NCBI GenBank assembly: GCA_944472135.2 | Contig: OX235264.1 | Span: forward strand, 90,282,319-90,346,318 | Direction: 5' to 3' | Source of the DNA: Trichobilharzia regenti | Taxonomy: Eukaryota; Platyhelminthes; Trematoda; Strigeidida; Schistosomatidae | Length of the DNA stretch: 64,000 nt | Translations under genes and position numbers: made by a program | In this document: one piece after another, positions 43,997-54,404 of the stretch | Layout of the letters: each line of letters begins with the position of its first letter | How positions within the stretch are numbered: the stretch's first letter is position 1 | Notes under the pieces: generated by a model | Told to the model about the DNA's origin: nothing | Database searches by the model: none | Seen by the model: the letters and a program-made list of their open reading frames with translations, nothing else

Positions 43997-44464
43997 GCAC
44001 CCATCGGGGTTCGAACATAGGGCGTTCCGTTTAGAAGGTTTACCAGTTCGTAGACCATTAAGACACCGGGACTCCATCCGATAGATCATGAATTTCAACC
44101 TCTACCAATTCACGACATAGCGCCACCACTAGCCAATGTCTTCGGTGGTGAGTGTTTGTCCTCACACCCGACCTGCTGCACCCTACTGATCACAACTCTT
44201 CACTAGAACCCCAGATACCTACCTACCTGAATAGTGTAAGCCGCTAGTCAGTATCTCATTGAGAAGTCGTGACTAGTAGGGTGCAGCAGGTAGGATGTGA
44301 GGACAAATACTCGCCACGGAAGACATTGGCTAGTGGTGGCGCTATGTCGTGAATTGGCAGAAGTTAGAATTCAAGGACCATTGGATCGGGTCCCAGTGGC
44401 TCAATGGTATACGAGCTCACCTTGTAACCGGAAGGTCCTGGGTTCGAACCCTGGCGGTGGGTGC

Positions 44465-44510
44465 GTACTGCTGAAGAGTCCCAAACTAGGACGAAACAGC
44501 TGTCCAGTAC
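44465..44510 (+). ncRNA. Hammerhead ribozyme, perfect consensus (H2)
   Basis: Stem I GTACTG (44465-44470) pairs fully with CAGTAC (44505-44510). CTGAAGA is at 44471-44477; stem II GTCC/GGAC around CAAACTA; GAAA 44493-44496; palindromic ACAGCTGT 44496-44503 as stem III; predicted cut after C44504 (GTC). The self-complementary stem III suggests dimeric action, as known for minimal schistosome hammerheads. Confidence 0.88.
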
Positions 44511-44599
44511 TCTTAGGTTTTCCAGTGGTTCTCTGACTAATGTCAGCTCATGATGAAATCCTGTAAACCAATCAAATCCCTACAGACCAACACTTGGTT

Positions 44600-45590
44600 A
44601 TCCCTATTTTAACAGACGTCTTTATTTCCAACATTGAGAGAGAAACGTTGAAGCCTGTAATCGACGAAACAACTTCTTATTTTCGATATGTTAATGACAC
44701 ATTTGCTATGTCCAACGATGCAAGTCATGCATCCTGCCTACTCGGATTATCCAATGACGCACAAACAAATATTGAATACAACATGGAACATGAAAATGCC
44801 ATCCCCATGTAAAGTCTGGAAGATGGTAGTCTGCAGGAATTAATTTACAGAGAGCCTACACGCATTGAACAAAACTTACATTTTAAATAATTTGTGTTCA
44901 AGTGGCCATACATGAGCACTGGTCAAAACTCTGCTTTTTGGAGTCAGGAGAATGTGCGCTACAGACAGATAACAGGAAGAATTCCTGACTATCGAAAGGA
45001 TGTTGAAAAACAACGGTTATCGTCAAAGATTCATTAACAAATACAGATGCGAAGGCTAAACTATCAAGCAAAGCAAACAAGGGAAAAAAGCCTGTCTTCA
45101 TTCATTTCGATTTGTTAGGTGAAAATCTTGCAGCGGGAGTTAACAGAAGAATGTGTACGTCACTAACCGGAGCCTATTTTGCAGCTAAGTTAGTTCTCCC
45201 CCTGTCAGACAACATGCTCTTTGGTGCAATGAAAATTCGATAGATACCTTTCTCATGTTAACTTCAACGGGGTAAACAAATTTGCATGTATCTACGGAGG
45301 CAATTACATTGGAAAAACAGAAAGAAGGGGATATTAGCAATTTTCTGGACACGTGCCGAAAAGCCTACGTCTCAAGAGGACAAATACTTTGAACAGTGTC
45401 ATTAACAGGCATCTCCTACACACGAATCATGAGGTGGCAGTCGCAAGATTGTTCAAAATTATCAGTAGGCAGAAGAGTTCAGTTCTCATTAAGTTTGCCG
45501 AAGCATACTCCATCAAGCGCCTGAAACCTGATTTACGCAGTCAGAAAGAAGCGGTTATTAGTCTTTCTTCGCCCTGGTAACTGAATATCT
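44600..45590 (+). mobile_element. PLE 3' half: RT motif C to GIY-YIG
   Basis: Motif C is SYFRYVNDTFAMSND near 44680, with N for the first catalytic D. RT thumb-like residues follow, with a stop near 44810. The nuclease begins at KFACIYGGNYIGKTERRG (about 45280-45335, stop next) and runs through HVPKSLRLKRTNTLNSVINR to EAVISLSSPW with a stop at 45580. Broken by stops and one frameshift. Confidence 0.82.
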
Positions 45591-45594
45591 TTAC

Positions 45595-45875
45595 TCCCTC
45601 TTTCATTTGATTACGTTACAACAAAAATTCCATTCGCTTTGATTATTCCTGCTTGGGAAAAGTGATCCTAATTATTGCAATTGCATGTATACAGTGATTT
45701 TCTGTTCAAAAATGAACTCTATTTATGTTGAAATTGTTTCTGGACATAAGCTTAATAATATCTTTGGTCTGTGAGAAGCTGATGAGAAGCTGAAAAAATA
45801 GATTATGGTGCCATTTTATTCTGTACAAAGTGTTGTTCTTGCTTTATTGAAATTTGGATTCTAGTTTGTTATTAC
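45595..45875. other. Unassigned spacer
   Basis: Nothing recognised. Confidence 0.45.
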
Positions 45876-46189
45876 TACTGTAACAACAGAAGGCATACAT
45901 TGTCTGTATCATACCACCACACTAGTCTCCCCGTCAAAAACTTCCGGCTAAAGCGGGCTCGTTCTTCTTGGTGCTGGAGGCTTTGTCAGCTTGTCTTGCT
46001 GTATCGAGGTCCAGAGCTCGCTGACGTTCTCCCACCCCTATTTGTTTACATTTCTGATTGTATATACGTGACCCCGTCTCACAACGACCATGTTTGCTGC
46101 CTCCTACTTTGGAAGCAGTTCGCATGACTCTGGTTTCAGGATTTCATCATGAGCTGACATTAGTTAGAGAACCACTGGAAAACCTGGGA

Positions 46190-46235
46190 GTAATGGACGG
46201 CTGTTTCGTCCTAGTTTGGGACTCTTCAGCAGTAC
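46190..46235 (-). ncRNA. Hammerhead candidate, minus arm of dimer 4
   Basis: GTACTG / CTGAAGA / GTCC...GGAC / GAAA / CAGCCG / TC / CATTAC. Full core; one stem I mismatch and a less symmetric stem III. Confidence 0.8.
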
Positions 46236-46427
46236 GCACCCACCGCCAGGGTTCGAACCCAGGACCTTCCGGTTACAAGGCGAGCTTGTATACCAGCGGT
46301 CGCGCTATGTCGTGAATTGGCAGAAGTTAGAATTCAAGGACCATTGGATCGGGTCCCAGTGGCTTAATGGTATACGAGCTCGCCTTGTAACCGGAAGGTC
46401 CTGAGTTCGAACCCTGGCGGTGGGTGC

Positions 46428-46473
46428 GTACTGCTGAAGAGTCCCAAACTAGGACGAAACAGCTGTCCAGTAC
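46428..46473 (+). ncRNA. Hammerhead ribozyme, perfect consensus (H2)
   Basis: Identical in core and stems to 44465-44510. CTGAAGA 46434-46440, GAAA 46456-46459, predicted cut after C46467. Confidence 0.88.
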
Positions 46474-46573
46474 TCTTAGGTTTTCCAGTGGTTCTCTGAC
46501 TAATGTCAGCTCATGATGAAATCCTGTAAACCAATCAAATCCCTACAAACCAACACTTGAATGACTCTGGTTT

Positions 46574-46756
46574 GTAAACCCCAGTGTTTCGCCTCACACT
46601 ATCATATGCTGCCGTCTTTCGACCTCTCAGCAGCGTTCCAAGTAACTGCCTCATCGCTGACGAGTCTTGAAAGTCACTCAACTGCGCAACAGCCTCGAAG
46701 TACTGCTCTAAGATCCATATGTCTTCATCAAAAACTGCAGGGTATAGGCTTTTCAT
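46574..46756 (-). pseudogene. LTR-element gag N-terminus
   Basis: A start codon at 46756 lies about 20 nt after the primer-site-like sequence. The frame reads YPAVFDEDIWILEQYFEAVA, QLSDFQDSSAMRQLLGTLL and RGRKTAAYDSV, a gag-like helical region. It is cut by the H2 dimer at 46560. The other side (46123-45940) has a decayed continuation. Confidence 0.72.
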
Positions 46757-46824
46757 TTATCGGCAGGCAGCGACACCAAATGTAACAATAGAAGGCACAC
46801 AGTGCCTGTATTACACCACCATAT

Positions 46825-47200
46825 TGGTACTAATTTGATAATGATATTAGCATTAAATAGCAAAATATCGTAGAAAACAACATTCTTTTGTTTTTCATTC
46901 ACATTAGGAAGCACACATTTCTAATCATAATAATGAGGTTTCTTGTTTTAACTTTTTAGTGGAGAAGTTTGTAAATCACTAAAGATGTGTATATAAGAAA
47001 GAGGTCGTATCTTGTTTTCAATTTCTATTGTTCAACTGTGTATACGCCAATATTACTCTATCTAAACACAAATTATTTGTCCTTTGTCTTGAAGCATAAA
47101 AAGATACCCATGTGTTTCTATATGCGTGTGTGCCAAATATCATATGTCAAAGCAATAACAACCTCAGTGTCACCAATAGCATAAAGTGTTATTATTATAA
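46825..47200. other. Unassigned spacer
   Basis: AT-rich, nothing recognised. Confidence 0.45.
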
Positions 47201-47204
47201 TAAT

Positions 47205-48310
47205 ATTATCAATTTTCCCTTAGGTTCCAAGTGGTATATACGGCTTCAGCGGCATACCCTTATCTCACTCTCTTCTCTGCTGCCTTCTCACACTGGTCCT
47301 ACGATGGTTCATAAGCCATCAAATTCTCCTCAAGCTGCCTCCTGTGTGTTAACCTCAGACGGGTACCCAACTTGTTGTGTCTCATTCGAGTTCCACTTGA
47401 GCGAAAACCTGGCACGAGGTGTTCTTCGAAGGCCTCTTCAGTGTGTATCCAGTCCATCTTCATTTTTTTCCGGAATCTTTATTGAGCAATAGCTTCTCGG
47501 CTGGTTTCTTCCTGAAGGTTCTAGTTTTAGATTCTTTTTCACCTGCCATCTGATCTTCACTACTCAGCCAGAGAAGATGAGTGTTAGTAAAAGTTTGTAG
47601 CTGGCTGGTGGAAATAATTTTCGTGACGCGTAACCCACATAGAAGAAGTGATTGACTTAAGCTTTGCGTTGAAGATCTGAATTTTGTTGTTTTTACTCTG
47701 TAGAGTGCAGAAGATTTCTCAACTAATTTTACAGTGATTAGGGTCTATCTTGCTTTTTCCGATCCTGATTGGTTTTGATATCCTCATTCATATTATCACC
47801 TGTAACTGAAACTATGCTGACTGGACAGATAAATGAAGGCAGTAACCTCTTTCAAATTTCTCCCTTTGAAAGTGGTTGGTGTTTGTTTTGTTTTGATTAT
47901 TTTTGTCACTTCAATCTTTTGTATGTCTACTTGAATTCCTGTCTTCATCGGATGGTTTTTCTGCCAGTTTGTCGGTTTTCGCCTGCAATTCTCCGAGTTT
48001 ATGTGACGTTAGACATGAATCATTCACGCATGAAGTCCAGATCTTCTAAAGTTTGCCTGTCAGTACGACGTACTCCTGCCTTCTTGTGTCCCTTGCATAC
48101 GGTTTGTCGCATAATCAAGTCCATAAAAGTCAGGAATATGGTCGGTGATAGTAAGCAGTCTTGTCTTAGTCCTTCATTCACTTCATAGGTACCGTTTAGT
48201 TTTGTGTTGTGGATCACCTGACACGTGGCATTGTCATTTGGCTGTTGAATGAGTTTGATAAAGATTTGGGACATGCCAAAGTGCCGAAGTAGTTTTCAAA
48301 GTAGTTGGTT
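47205..48310 (-). mobile_element. RTE-like LINE copy, RT end to 3' end
   Basis: Antisense 3' end at 47215 (cccttaggttccaagtgg). The minus frame 48020-48274 reads IKLIQQPNDNATCQVIHNTK and EVNEGLRQDCLLSPTIFLTF, matching RT motif B region. The downstream frame is broken; motif C remains as LEDLDFMRE with the FADD block lost. 5'-truncated at about 48310. Confidence 0.83.
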
Positions 48311-48464
48311 GTGTAACGAACCCAATGGGTTGAATGTAATCAAAAAAGTTTCCGAAGTGAGAGACAACGATGATTATTAATCATAATAGATTCATAAAAA
48401 GTTTGAGGAAGGAAAGATGACGGGTTAGTTATTAGTTGTAAATCTTGTTTGGTGACTGATTAAT

Positions 48465-48699
48465 TTTTTTTCCTTCACGTTCCCCAGTGGAAAATAGGGC
48501 TTAAAGCTAGCGGCTTCAAGGTACTATAGCAGTGTTCATTTTTACAGGATGGGGTTGCTAGCCTCATCCGCAACCTTTCCTCATTATCAGCATTGTTTCT
48601 AGCTTAGCTAGGTAAAGGTGTGCATCTGTGGCCGGGAATCGAATCCCCGGCCATGTGCATGGTCGGCGAGCGTCCTAACCATTGTGCCACCGACGGTGG
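48465..48699 (-). mobile_element. T1 tRNA-SINE with target duplication
   Basis: Flanked by gactgattaat at 48454-48464 and 48700-48710 (11 bp). Minus head gtggcacaatggttagg, B box ggggattcgattccc, 3' end shared with the LINE. Confidence 0.9.
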
Positions 48700-48806
48700 G
48701 ACTGATTAATATAAAATATTATCTATTATATGGAAGGTAGCACGCTTGTGGTGAGTAGTTCGTTATGACTAACATTAAGTGAGAATAGTTCGTTATTACG
48801 TATATA

Positions 48807-49046
48807 TGTGCGTTGGTGGCACAGCGGTTAGGACGCTCGCCGACCATGCACATGGTCCGGGATTCGATTCCCGGCCACAGACACACTCTTTTACCTCGCT
48901 TAGCCAGAAATAATGCTGTTATAGAGGAAAGGTTGGGCATGGTAGAGGATAGCAACCCCATCCTGTAAAGTAAACACTACTACAGAAACTTCAAGCCGCT
49001 AGCTTGAGGTCCTATGTTCCACTGGGGAACGTAAAGGAAAGAACGT
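48807..49046 (+). mobile_element. T1 tRNA-SINE
   Basis: Head gtgcgttggtggcacagcgg, B box gggattcgattcccgg, body gttgggcatgg, 3' end gaggtcctatgttccactgg. Faces the copy at 48465-48699 about 107 bp away. Confidence 0.88.
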
Positions 49047-49049
49047 GTA

Positions 49050-49485
49050 CATATACATGGAAAATCAAAAACTGTTTGAAGAATGCTGAAAAATTATGTG
49101 TCATTGTGAAAAAAATGTTAGGACGAAGAGAAACATAAAGAAATAATGGGAACAACGACTGAACGCGTTCTCAACAGAATTAACGTCACTTAAAAGTTTG
49201 TGCATTGTGGAACAGATCAAATTAAGTATAACTATGTTTCAGCAGTTTACATACGATGATAAGTTCTTTATTTTGGTAATATCTCGAGCAAAATTACTGC
49301 CCTTAATCACACTAACTGTTGGAATCGTTTTTAAATTCCATATTACCAGAACAAAAAACTTATCATTGTGCGCAAACTATTTAAATATAATTACAATTAA
49401 TTAATCTCGTCGAAAGCTCCGGCTGTATTGTAGAAAATGCAGACAAACTGTGTGTGGTAAAGACTTTGGAGTGTGATATATACCT
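49050..49485. other. Unassigned spacer
   Basis: Nothing recognised. Confidence 0.45.
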
Positions 49486-49489
49486 CTAA

Positions 49490-49970
49490 AGACAATTTTA
49501 GTATCAATGCAATATTCCGTATCTGCCAAGTGTAAGGGAACTGAAGTTAGCCTTTCTGAAACAAGCCAATAAGTGTTCTCGAATCCGTAGACGAACTTGC
49601 CTAATCGTAAGGCCTATATAACTTAAACCACAACAACAGTTGAAACGTATATGCATGAGGGGAGTTAGGATTAGGTAAGATGTCTTTCAGTTTCCGCGTT
49701 GACATTGGATAGCTACCGAAAGTCAAGAAATGATGCACATAGTAGAATACACTCTATGGCACTCTAGTTAGACGCTTAGAAAGAGTCTTTGAATGAGCAT
49801 CTCTTCAGAATTTGAAACCGCTTTCAGTTCAGGTTTGTGACTGGTGTAAGCTGTGTTGTCGGATCTAAGCTCTTCCAGACGCACGTCTTTGCTTAAAATA
49901 TCCCGAAAGAAACGAAGTTCCCTCTCTACACAGCCTTTAACGCAAATTCACATTGCTATAAATTGAAAAC
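49490..49970 (-). mobile_element. PLE GIY-YIG fragment
   Basis: Minus strand: KGCVERELRFFRDILSKDVR near 49945, then after stops RFNCCCGLSYIGLTIRQVRL near 49645 with LRIREHLLACF. The post-RT linker and nuclease are both decayed. Confidence 0.75.
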
Positions 49971-49974
49971 AAGC

Positions 49975-50045
49975 CATAAAGGTTAATAAAGCAGGATTTA
50001 ATGATGTGATCAAATTTCAGTAGGACTCGTCAGCTGAATACCTTA
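49975..50045 (-). repeat. U3 repeat fragment, minus
   Basis: The minus strand has CTGACGAGTCCTACTGAAAT within sequence matching 43195-43260. It faces the plus copy at 50285-50540. Confidence 0.6.
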
Positions 50046-50284
50046 CATATACAATCGCTTTTCGTAATACGTGGTAATACGTTTTACTTATTATTCTACC
50101 TCCTATTATTATTATTCTTGATTCATTTAAAACTACCTTTTATCAATAGCATTATCTTAAATCACTTCAACACTATTATTATTGTTGTTATGACCGTTAC
50201 TATTGATATTACTTTGTTTGCAATTCTTGATTTATTCTCTAATGCCTGATTGTTTATCTAAGTGATGTAATTGAACTGTAATGC

Positions 50285-50540
50285 AATTTATCTTAATTTT
50301 GATCTCTCATAATCTCTATCTCCCCTTATCTATTTGAACATGACCTGGGAAGCATTCTCATCTATATTTCTGCATCATTAATTCAATGTAGTTTATATCT
50401 CCATATGTAATTTCAAAAGTATATATATCCGTGTATATAGAGTATTCAGCTGACGGGGAGTTCTACGGAAATTTGATGAATTCATTAAATCCTGCTTTAT
50501 TAACCACATTTATTGCTTGTTTTAAATTCGTATCTGGAAA
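50285..50540 (+). repeat. U3 repeat, plus
   Basis: Near-collinear with 43030-43270. The hammerhead-like box here has an insertion (CTGACGGGGAG). Confidence 0.63.
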
Positions 50541-50544
50541 TAAA

Positions 50545-50940
50545 TGCTTTCAATTTCTATAAATGTTAAACATTTGATCAAATTACCCCTATATATCATG
50601 GATACTAGCTCAGGAGATGAGTATATTGAGTTTTGGTTTCTAATTTTCTGATTGTGGTTGTTTTGTTAGATTTATCTTCTCTTTTGGTTTCTGAAACATC
50701 GAGAAAGTGAAAGCATTCATTGTGTACCCACTGCGTTAAGCCCAGCACGTTTGTCACTCTATAACGAATCTGCCATTTCATGTAAAAATGTATCTCGTCT
50801 TAAATACTACTGAGTACGAATCTACAATTTTGAAGGGGTTTCATAATTTGATTTGGATTCAGATAATGGAAGTTAAACTACATTTAGACTGTCTGCAATA
50901 TTTACAACAGCAGCGTTATCTAAAAATATATTCATTCCAT
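50545..50940. other. Unassigned spacer
   Basis: Nothing recognised. Confidence 0.45.
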
Positions 50941-50942
50941 TG

Positions 50943-51310
50943 TGTTCCGAATGCAACATAGAGCTTCAAGCTCCAGCTTTCAACTTTCAGTAGCAGTGTG
51001 GTGAGAGGTGGCCGTGAGAAAATATGAGCAAGGCTGATTCAGCAACCAATCACAGCGGACTTAACGTGGCAAAATATGATTCGCAGATAGAGAACTCTAT
51101 TTTTCGAGGAATCCCGAAACAACCAATCAGAAGACTGCGCTTGTCTACTTGCATAAGCTATAATAATGTATGTGAAATATATATATAAATACGTGTTGAT
51201 TTTCGTAATAAACGATCTGTTGCCTGGCCCTTGTCTTCTGTTGTTACAGCAGTAGTGATATTTTTTATTGGGTAGGGTTGCTAACCTTACGCTCAACTTT
51301 CTGTCTTTAT
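50943..51310 (-). mobile_element. T1 tRNA-SINE interrupted by solo LTR
   Basis: The T1 3' part is at 50943-50996 (gttccgaatgcaacatagag ... cagtagcag) and the body resumes at 51253 (tagtgatatttttt ... gggttgctaacc). The head is degraded. Confidence 0.75.
50997..51248 (+). mobile_element. Solo LTR with 4-bp target duplication
   Basis: Ends TGTGGTGAGAG and TTGTTACA; gcag on both sides (50993-50996, 51249-51252). CCAAT at 51046 and 51123, TATA-like tatataaat at 51182, AATAAA at 51207-51212. About 41 bp shorter than the copy at 41655-41947, by loss of one CCAAT-containing direct repeat. Confidence 0.9.
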
Positions 51311-51399
51311 GGGGCTTTATGGTGGTGCGGTGAAGTCTGGGACTGCGTTGGCAAGGAATCAAATCCAAAGATTCTACTCCCAAAATCACCAGCGTACAT

Positions 51400-51790
51400 T
51401 TATATACATAATACAAAACAATCATTCCGCCTTGTGAATTCCAAAATCCAATAATGTGTATAGGCATCTCGTAGTATATTCGCACATAACACACACATAT
51501 ATATTTGTTTTATGAAGTTATGCCAAAATATAAAGTAATAATGTGTGAGAAAATAATTAGAGGTCAACTGAGAAGGTCAAAATAACAATGAAGATAAGAA
51601 AAACTGAAAACAAGGGGACAATAATGCATTAATTTTGGTTTCATAACAAAACTTACCCTGGAATGCCTAATAGAATGAATTAATTAATTACGTAAGACTC
51701 TACTAGAGAACAGCCTTTCTAAATATCTATAGAATACATTTCAGGCAGCCGCCTTACCTATCACATTCTCTGACAGACAATTTATCCATT
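51400..51790. other. Unassigned spacer
   Basis: Nothing recognised. Confidence 0.45.
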
Positions 51791-51799
51791 CTAACGTGG

Positions 51800-52165
51800 A
51801 TATCTAACGTGAAGGATAAGATACCACATTTGGTCAAGTCGGTGTGTACTTATCAGTTTACTTGTTCTTGTGGAGTAAAGTATGTCAAGTCCACAAGCGT
51901 ATTCTGGGGCACTATCCAGCTTGGCTAGCCAGCCAGAGAAGAAAAGAAGAATAATAGCAACTCCATTTTCGAACACCTTGTCAACTCTGGACGTCGAGCA
52001 TCCCCCACCCCCATGAATGCTTCACACTCCTACACAGAGTCACTCACTGTCGTACTGAAGGACTTCGAATACGTCATGTGTTCATAGACGAATCATTGGG
52101 TATTTGGGATCTGAAACTGGACCTCTGCATTTAAAAGCACTACATACATTCCTTTGCACTACTGT
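51800..52165 (+). mobile_element. PLE GIY-YIG fragment
   Basis: The plus strand reads SVCTYQFTCSCGVKYVKSTS near 51840-51900, NSIFEHLVNSGRRASP near 51955-52005, and a decayed terminal part. One frame change and several stops. Confidence 0.78.
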
Positions 52166-52244
52166 CGTCACAGTAACGTTTTCAATGTAATTTCGCTTCA
52201 TTTCACTATTCAGGGTTTACTGTTGTTATTATCATTCTCATCAT

Positions 52245-52350
52245 ACAATTGGTGGATGGTTGCTAGCAGTGGAATCCAGGATAACGCGCATTTCGTCCTA
52301 ATTGGGACTCGTCAGCTGGATGTACCTGCATTTCTCAGTGAGTGATGATG
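52245..52350 (-). mobile_element. Smα-like (H1) core fragment
   Basis: Minus: aacatcatcactcactgaga, hammerhead, then ggattccactgctagcaacc. The tRNA-like head and tail are missing. Confidence 0.78.
52271..52326 (-). ncRNA. Smα-type hammerhead, intact core
   Basis: CCAG-CTGACGA-GTCC...GGAC-GAAA-TGCGCG is the classic Smα arrangement. Stem I ATCCAG/CTGGAT pairs fully. The cleavage site reads GTTATC where other copies have GTC or ATC, so two or three bases appear inserted. Cutting at GTT is still conceivable. Confidence 0.75.
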
Positions 52351-52379
52351 TTCCTTATTTAATAATCACTCTGTAACTG

Positions 52380-52635
52380 TTTATTAATAACATTGTGTTT
52401 CCATACAGATTCTATAAAAACACTTTATCGTCTTTCTACTAGTTCCTTGTTCGCTCTAAACAATCATACTGACTGGTGATTTTCTAACATTTATTACGTC
52501 ATCCCAGCTTCTGCGCCTTTTTTAGTTTCCAATTAGTCAACCCTTCTAGACTACATCTTACATGACGTAATATGTTTTCGAAGACAAATTTGACCAGTAT
52601 CTGATTCGTCCTATGGATTCACTGAGCAATTCCGT
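52380..52635. other. Unassigned spacer
   Basis: Nothing recognised. Confidence 0.4.
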
Positions 52636-52639
52636 GATA

Positions 52640-53480
52640 AGGAGAACCCGCTATATCGAGAATTGGGCAGAAGGGTAATCCTGTCTTGTGAATTTTCGAT
52701 AGCCCATACAGACGTGGTATAATATATCCTACTGGTCGAATGTGTTCATACATATAACCAGATTACTGACTTATTTCTGATGTTCTTTAAAACATCAGTC
52801 AGTCGATTTTCAGTTAGATGTGACTTGTTCTTTTCACCATAGGGTTAAGCGAATTTCATTTGGTCAGAAAGGATCTCTGAAATTTTATCATTGTAATCTT
52901 GACGATTCATAACTAAAACACTCCCACATTTGTCTGGACGGTATATGCTGATAACATCCTTCTCCTCTAGTTCTTTAAGTTGGTCTTTATGCTCTTTGGT
53001 CAGAAGATTACTTGAGTTACGTTTTGAACTAGTAAACTGATGATAGCAATGAAGACCTGTAGATTTGAAGTGTTGAACTTCTTGAGGTGATATGGGCGTG
53101 AGATCATTGGTCTGGTTAATTAGATTTTCGAACTGCACTTAAGTATGCAATCTATTGACTTCGGACGAAGTATCGCAGAACATATGGCCCAGTAATACAG
53201 TTTGTAGTTGAGTTTCAGAATGAGTGACTGAAGAATAATTTAATACATATTTTTTGGGAACAGTCGGAAATCTCTTTTCTGCTACTGTCTGCTTGAGGCT
53301 GACAAGCTGTTTGAGATTAGCAGACCAAAACTGTTTTCTTGATGACAAGAGAAATGTGTTCCTCAAATTGTTGGAGTTCATCATTTGAAAGTTCAGACAG
53401 AATGTAACTTCTCAAAGATATGTTCATGTATAGCTCCACAACATGAGAACTGATTGCATCAATACGATTAAGCATATGGA
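52640..53480 (-). mobile_element. PLE N-terminal region
   Basis: The minus frame 52845-53138 has VISIYRPDKCGSVLVMNRQD (RPDKG with G-to-C change). The frame 53139-53384 has KKYVLNYSSVTHSETQLQTV. Farther in, PRLYG/KIHK-like codons at about 52710-52660 are broken. RT motifs A-C are missing. Confidence 0.8.
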
Positions 53481-53494
53481 GCTTTAATGTTTTG

Positions 53495-53576
53495 GAATTC
53501 AGACATATACAATATCAGTTAATATTAGTGTATAACACTGTGTGATTTATCAAAGATATCTTATCTATAATGGAGA
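53495..53576. repeat. U4 repeat, half of the 63286 hairpin
   Basis: acactgtgtgatttatcaaa and tatcttatctataatggag match the right arm of the hairpin at 63345-63382; only one arm is here. Confidence 0.6.
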
Positions 53577-53639
53577 CACATACGATTACGCCTAAGCGCT
53601 TTCCGGAATGCATTAGGATACTCATTTTTACTAATACAG

Positions 53640-53885
53640 CTTTCAAAAAAGGTAATCTCAGATTTCGCTAACGCAAGTTTGACAGAATGGCTAGCTGAAA
53701 TACTGTAACCAGTTAAAAGCCAAGTGTCCAAGTTTTCCATTGATGACACTTTTAAATTTATTAAGAGTATTAAGGATCCTAATGTCTCAGACAAAGTCAC
53801 GTTCTCAATAGATGTGACTTCGTTATTTACAAATATAATTACGATTGTATAGCTTATGAAAATGAATCGTTGAAAAAAATTTCCT
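53640..53885 (+). mobile_element. PLE RT motif A fragment
   Basis: The plus strand reads ANASLTEWLAEI, DDTFKFIKSIKDPNVSDKV and FSIDVTSLFTNI (motif A) at about 53670-53845. It then jumps to a 3'-end-like acgattgtatagctt...atcgttgaaaa. Internally deleted. Confidence 0.75.
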
Positions 53886-53889
53886 TCTC

Positions 53890-54400
53890 AGTTTACGTCT
53901 TTTTCTTATGATGAGAAACTGATTATAAACTCATGAAGGTGGAGTAAACTTCGGAGTCTCTATGGCTTCAACAAATTTTATGATACGTCCCCAACATGTT
54001 CTGTGAGTAGGTGCAGACGACTTATCAACATTTGTATTACGTCTTGTTTCTGTGGTACGGTTCATGTCTGAAGGACTTGGTCGTATATTTCCACTATCAG
54101 TAGAATATGGGGATCCCATCCGCTTCTGATGTAAATTTCTGTAGCTTTCATTGTAGATCGAACTTCCAGGCAGCTTGGGTGTGCAATGTAAGCACCCAGT
54201 GAGTGGTGACTAATTGCAGTAACTGTAGACAGTATGGCAACAGAGGTGGGTTAGTAGTACGATTGGAGGTTGCAGTATCCCTTCAGTGTCCCAATATCAA
54301 AAACCATCTTTATGTGTTCTGTAAGAGAGTCTGTCAGTTGTCTCTTATTTTTATGTCCACTATCTAGTTTTCAAAAATAACGACCCTAGGCATTTGTTTT
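53890..54400. other. Unassigned spacer
   Basis: A 62-codon minus frame at 53931-54119 shows no family I know. Nothing else recognised. Confidence 0.45.
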
Positions 54401-54404
54401 TTTA

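Larger units (their letters stand above)
43905..44595. mobile_element. H2 fold-back dimer 3, intact ribozyme cores
   Basis: The minus arm is 43905 to about 44185 and the plus arm about 44280-44595, joined by a centre with cctacctacctgaatag. The plus head reads cagtggctcaatggtatacg with B box gggttcgaaccctgg. The plus 3' end is tccctacagaccaacacttg. Both arms keep CTGAAGA and GAAA. Confidence 0.86.
46137..46560. mobile_element. H2 fold-back dimer 4 with 13-bp target duplication
   Basis: Minus arm 46137 to about 46295, plus arm about 46295-46560, bordered by atgactctggttt at 46124-46136 and 46561-46573. Arms meet with little spacer. Plus 3' end ctacaaaccaacacttga. Both arms carry intact ribozyme cores. 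Confidence 0.92.
45879..46823 (-). mobile_element. Miniature LTR element with 43-bp terminal repeats
   Basis: Direct repeats 45879-45921 and 46781-46823 (43 bp, no indel) end in the same TGTGGTG/TTGTTACA-type termini as the solo LTRs. Minus order: 5' repeat, TT, primer-site-like TGGTGTCGCTGCC, gag start, SINE insertion, gag remnant, purine tract gacggggaga, 3' repeat. Without the SINE the internal part is only about 0.43 kb. No matching target duplication was found. Confidence 0.7.
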
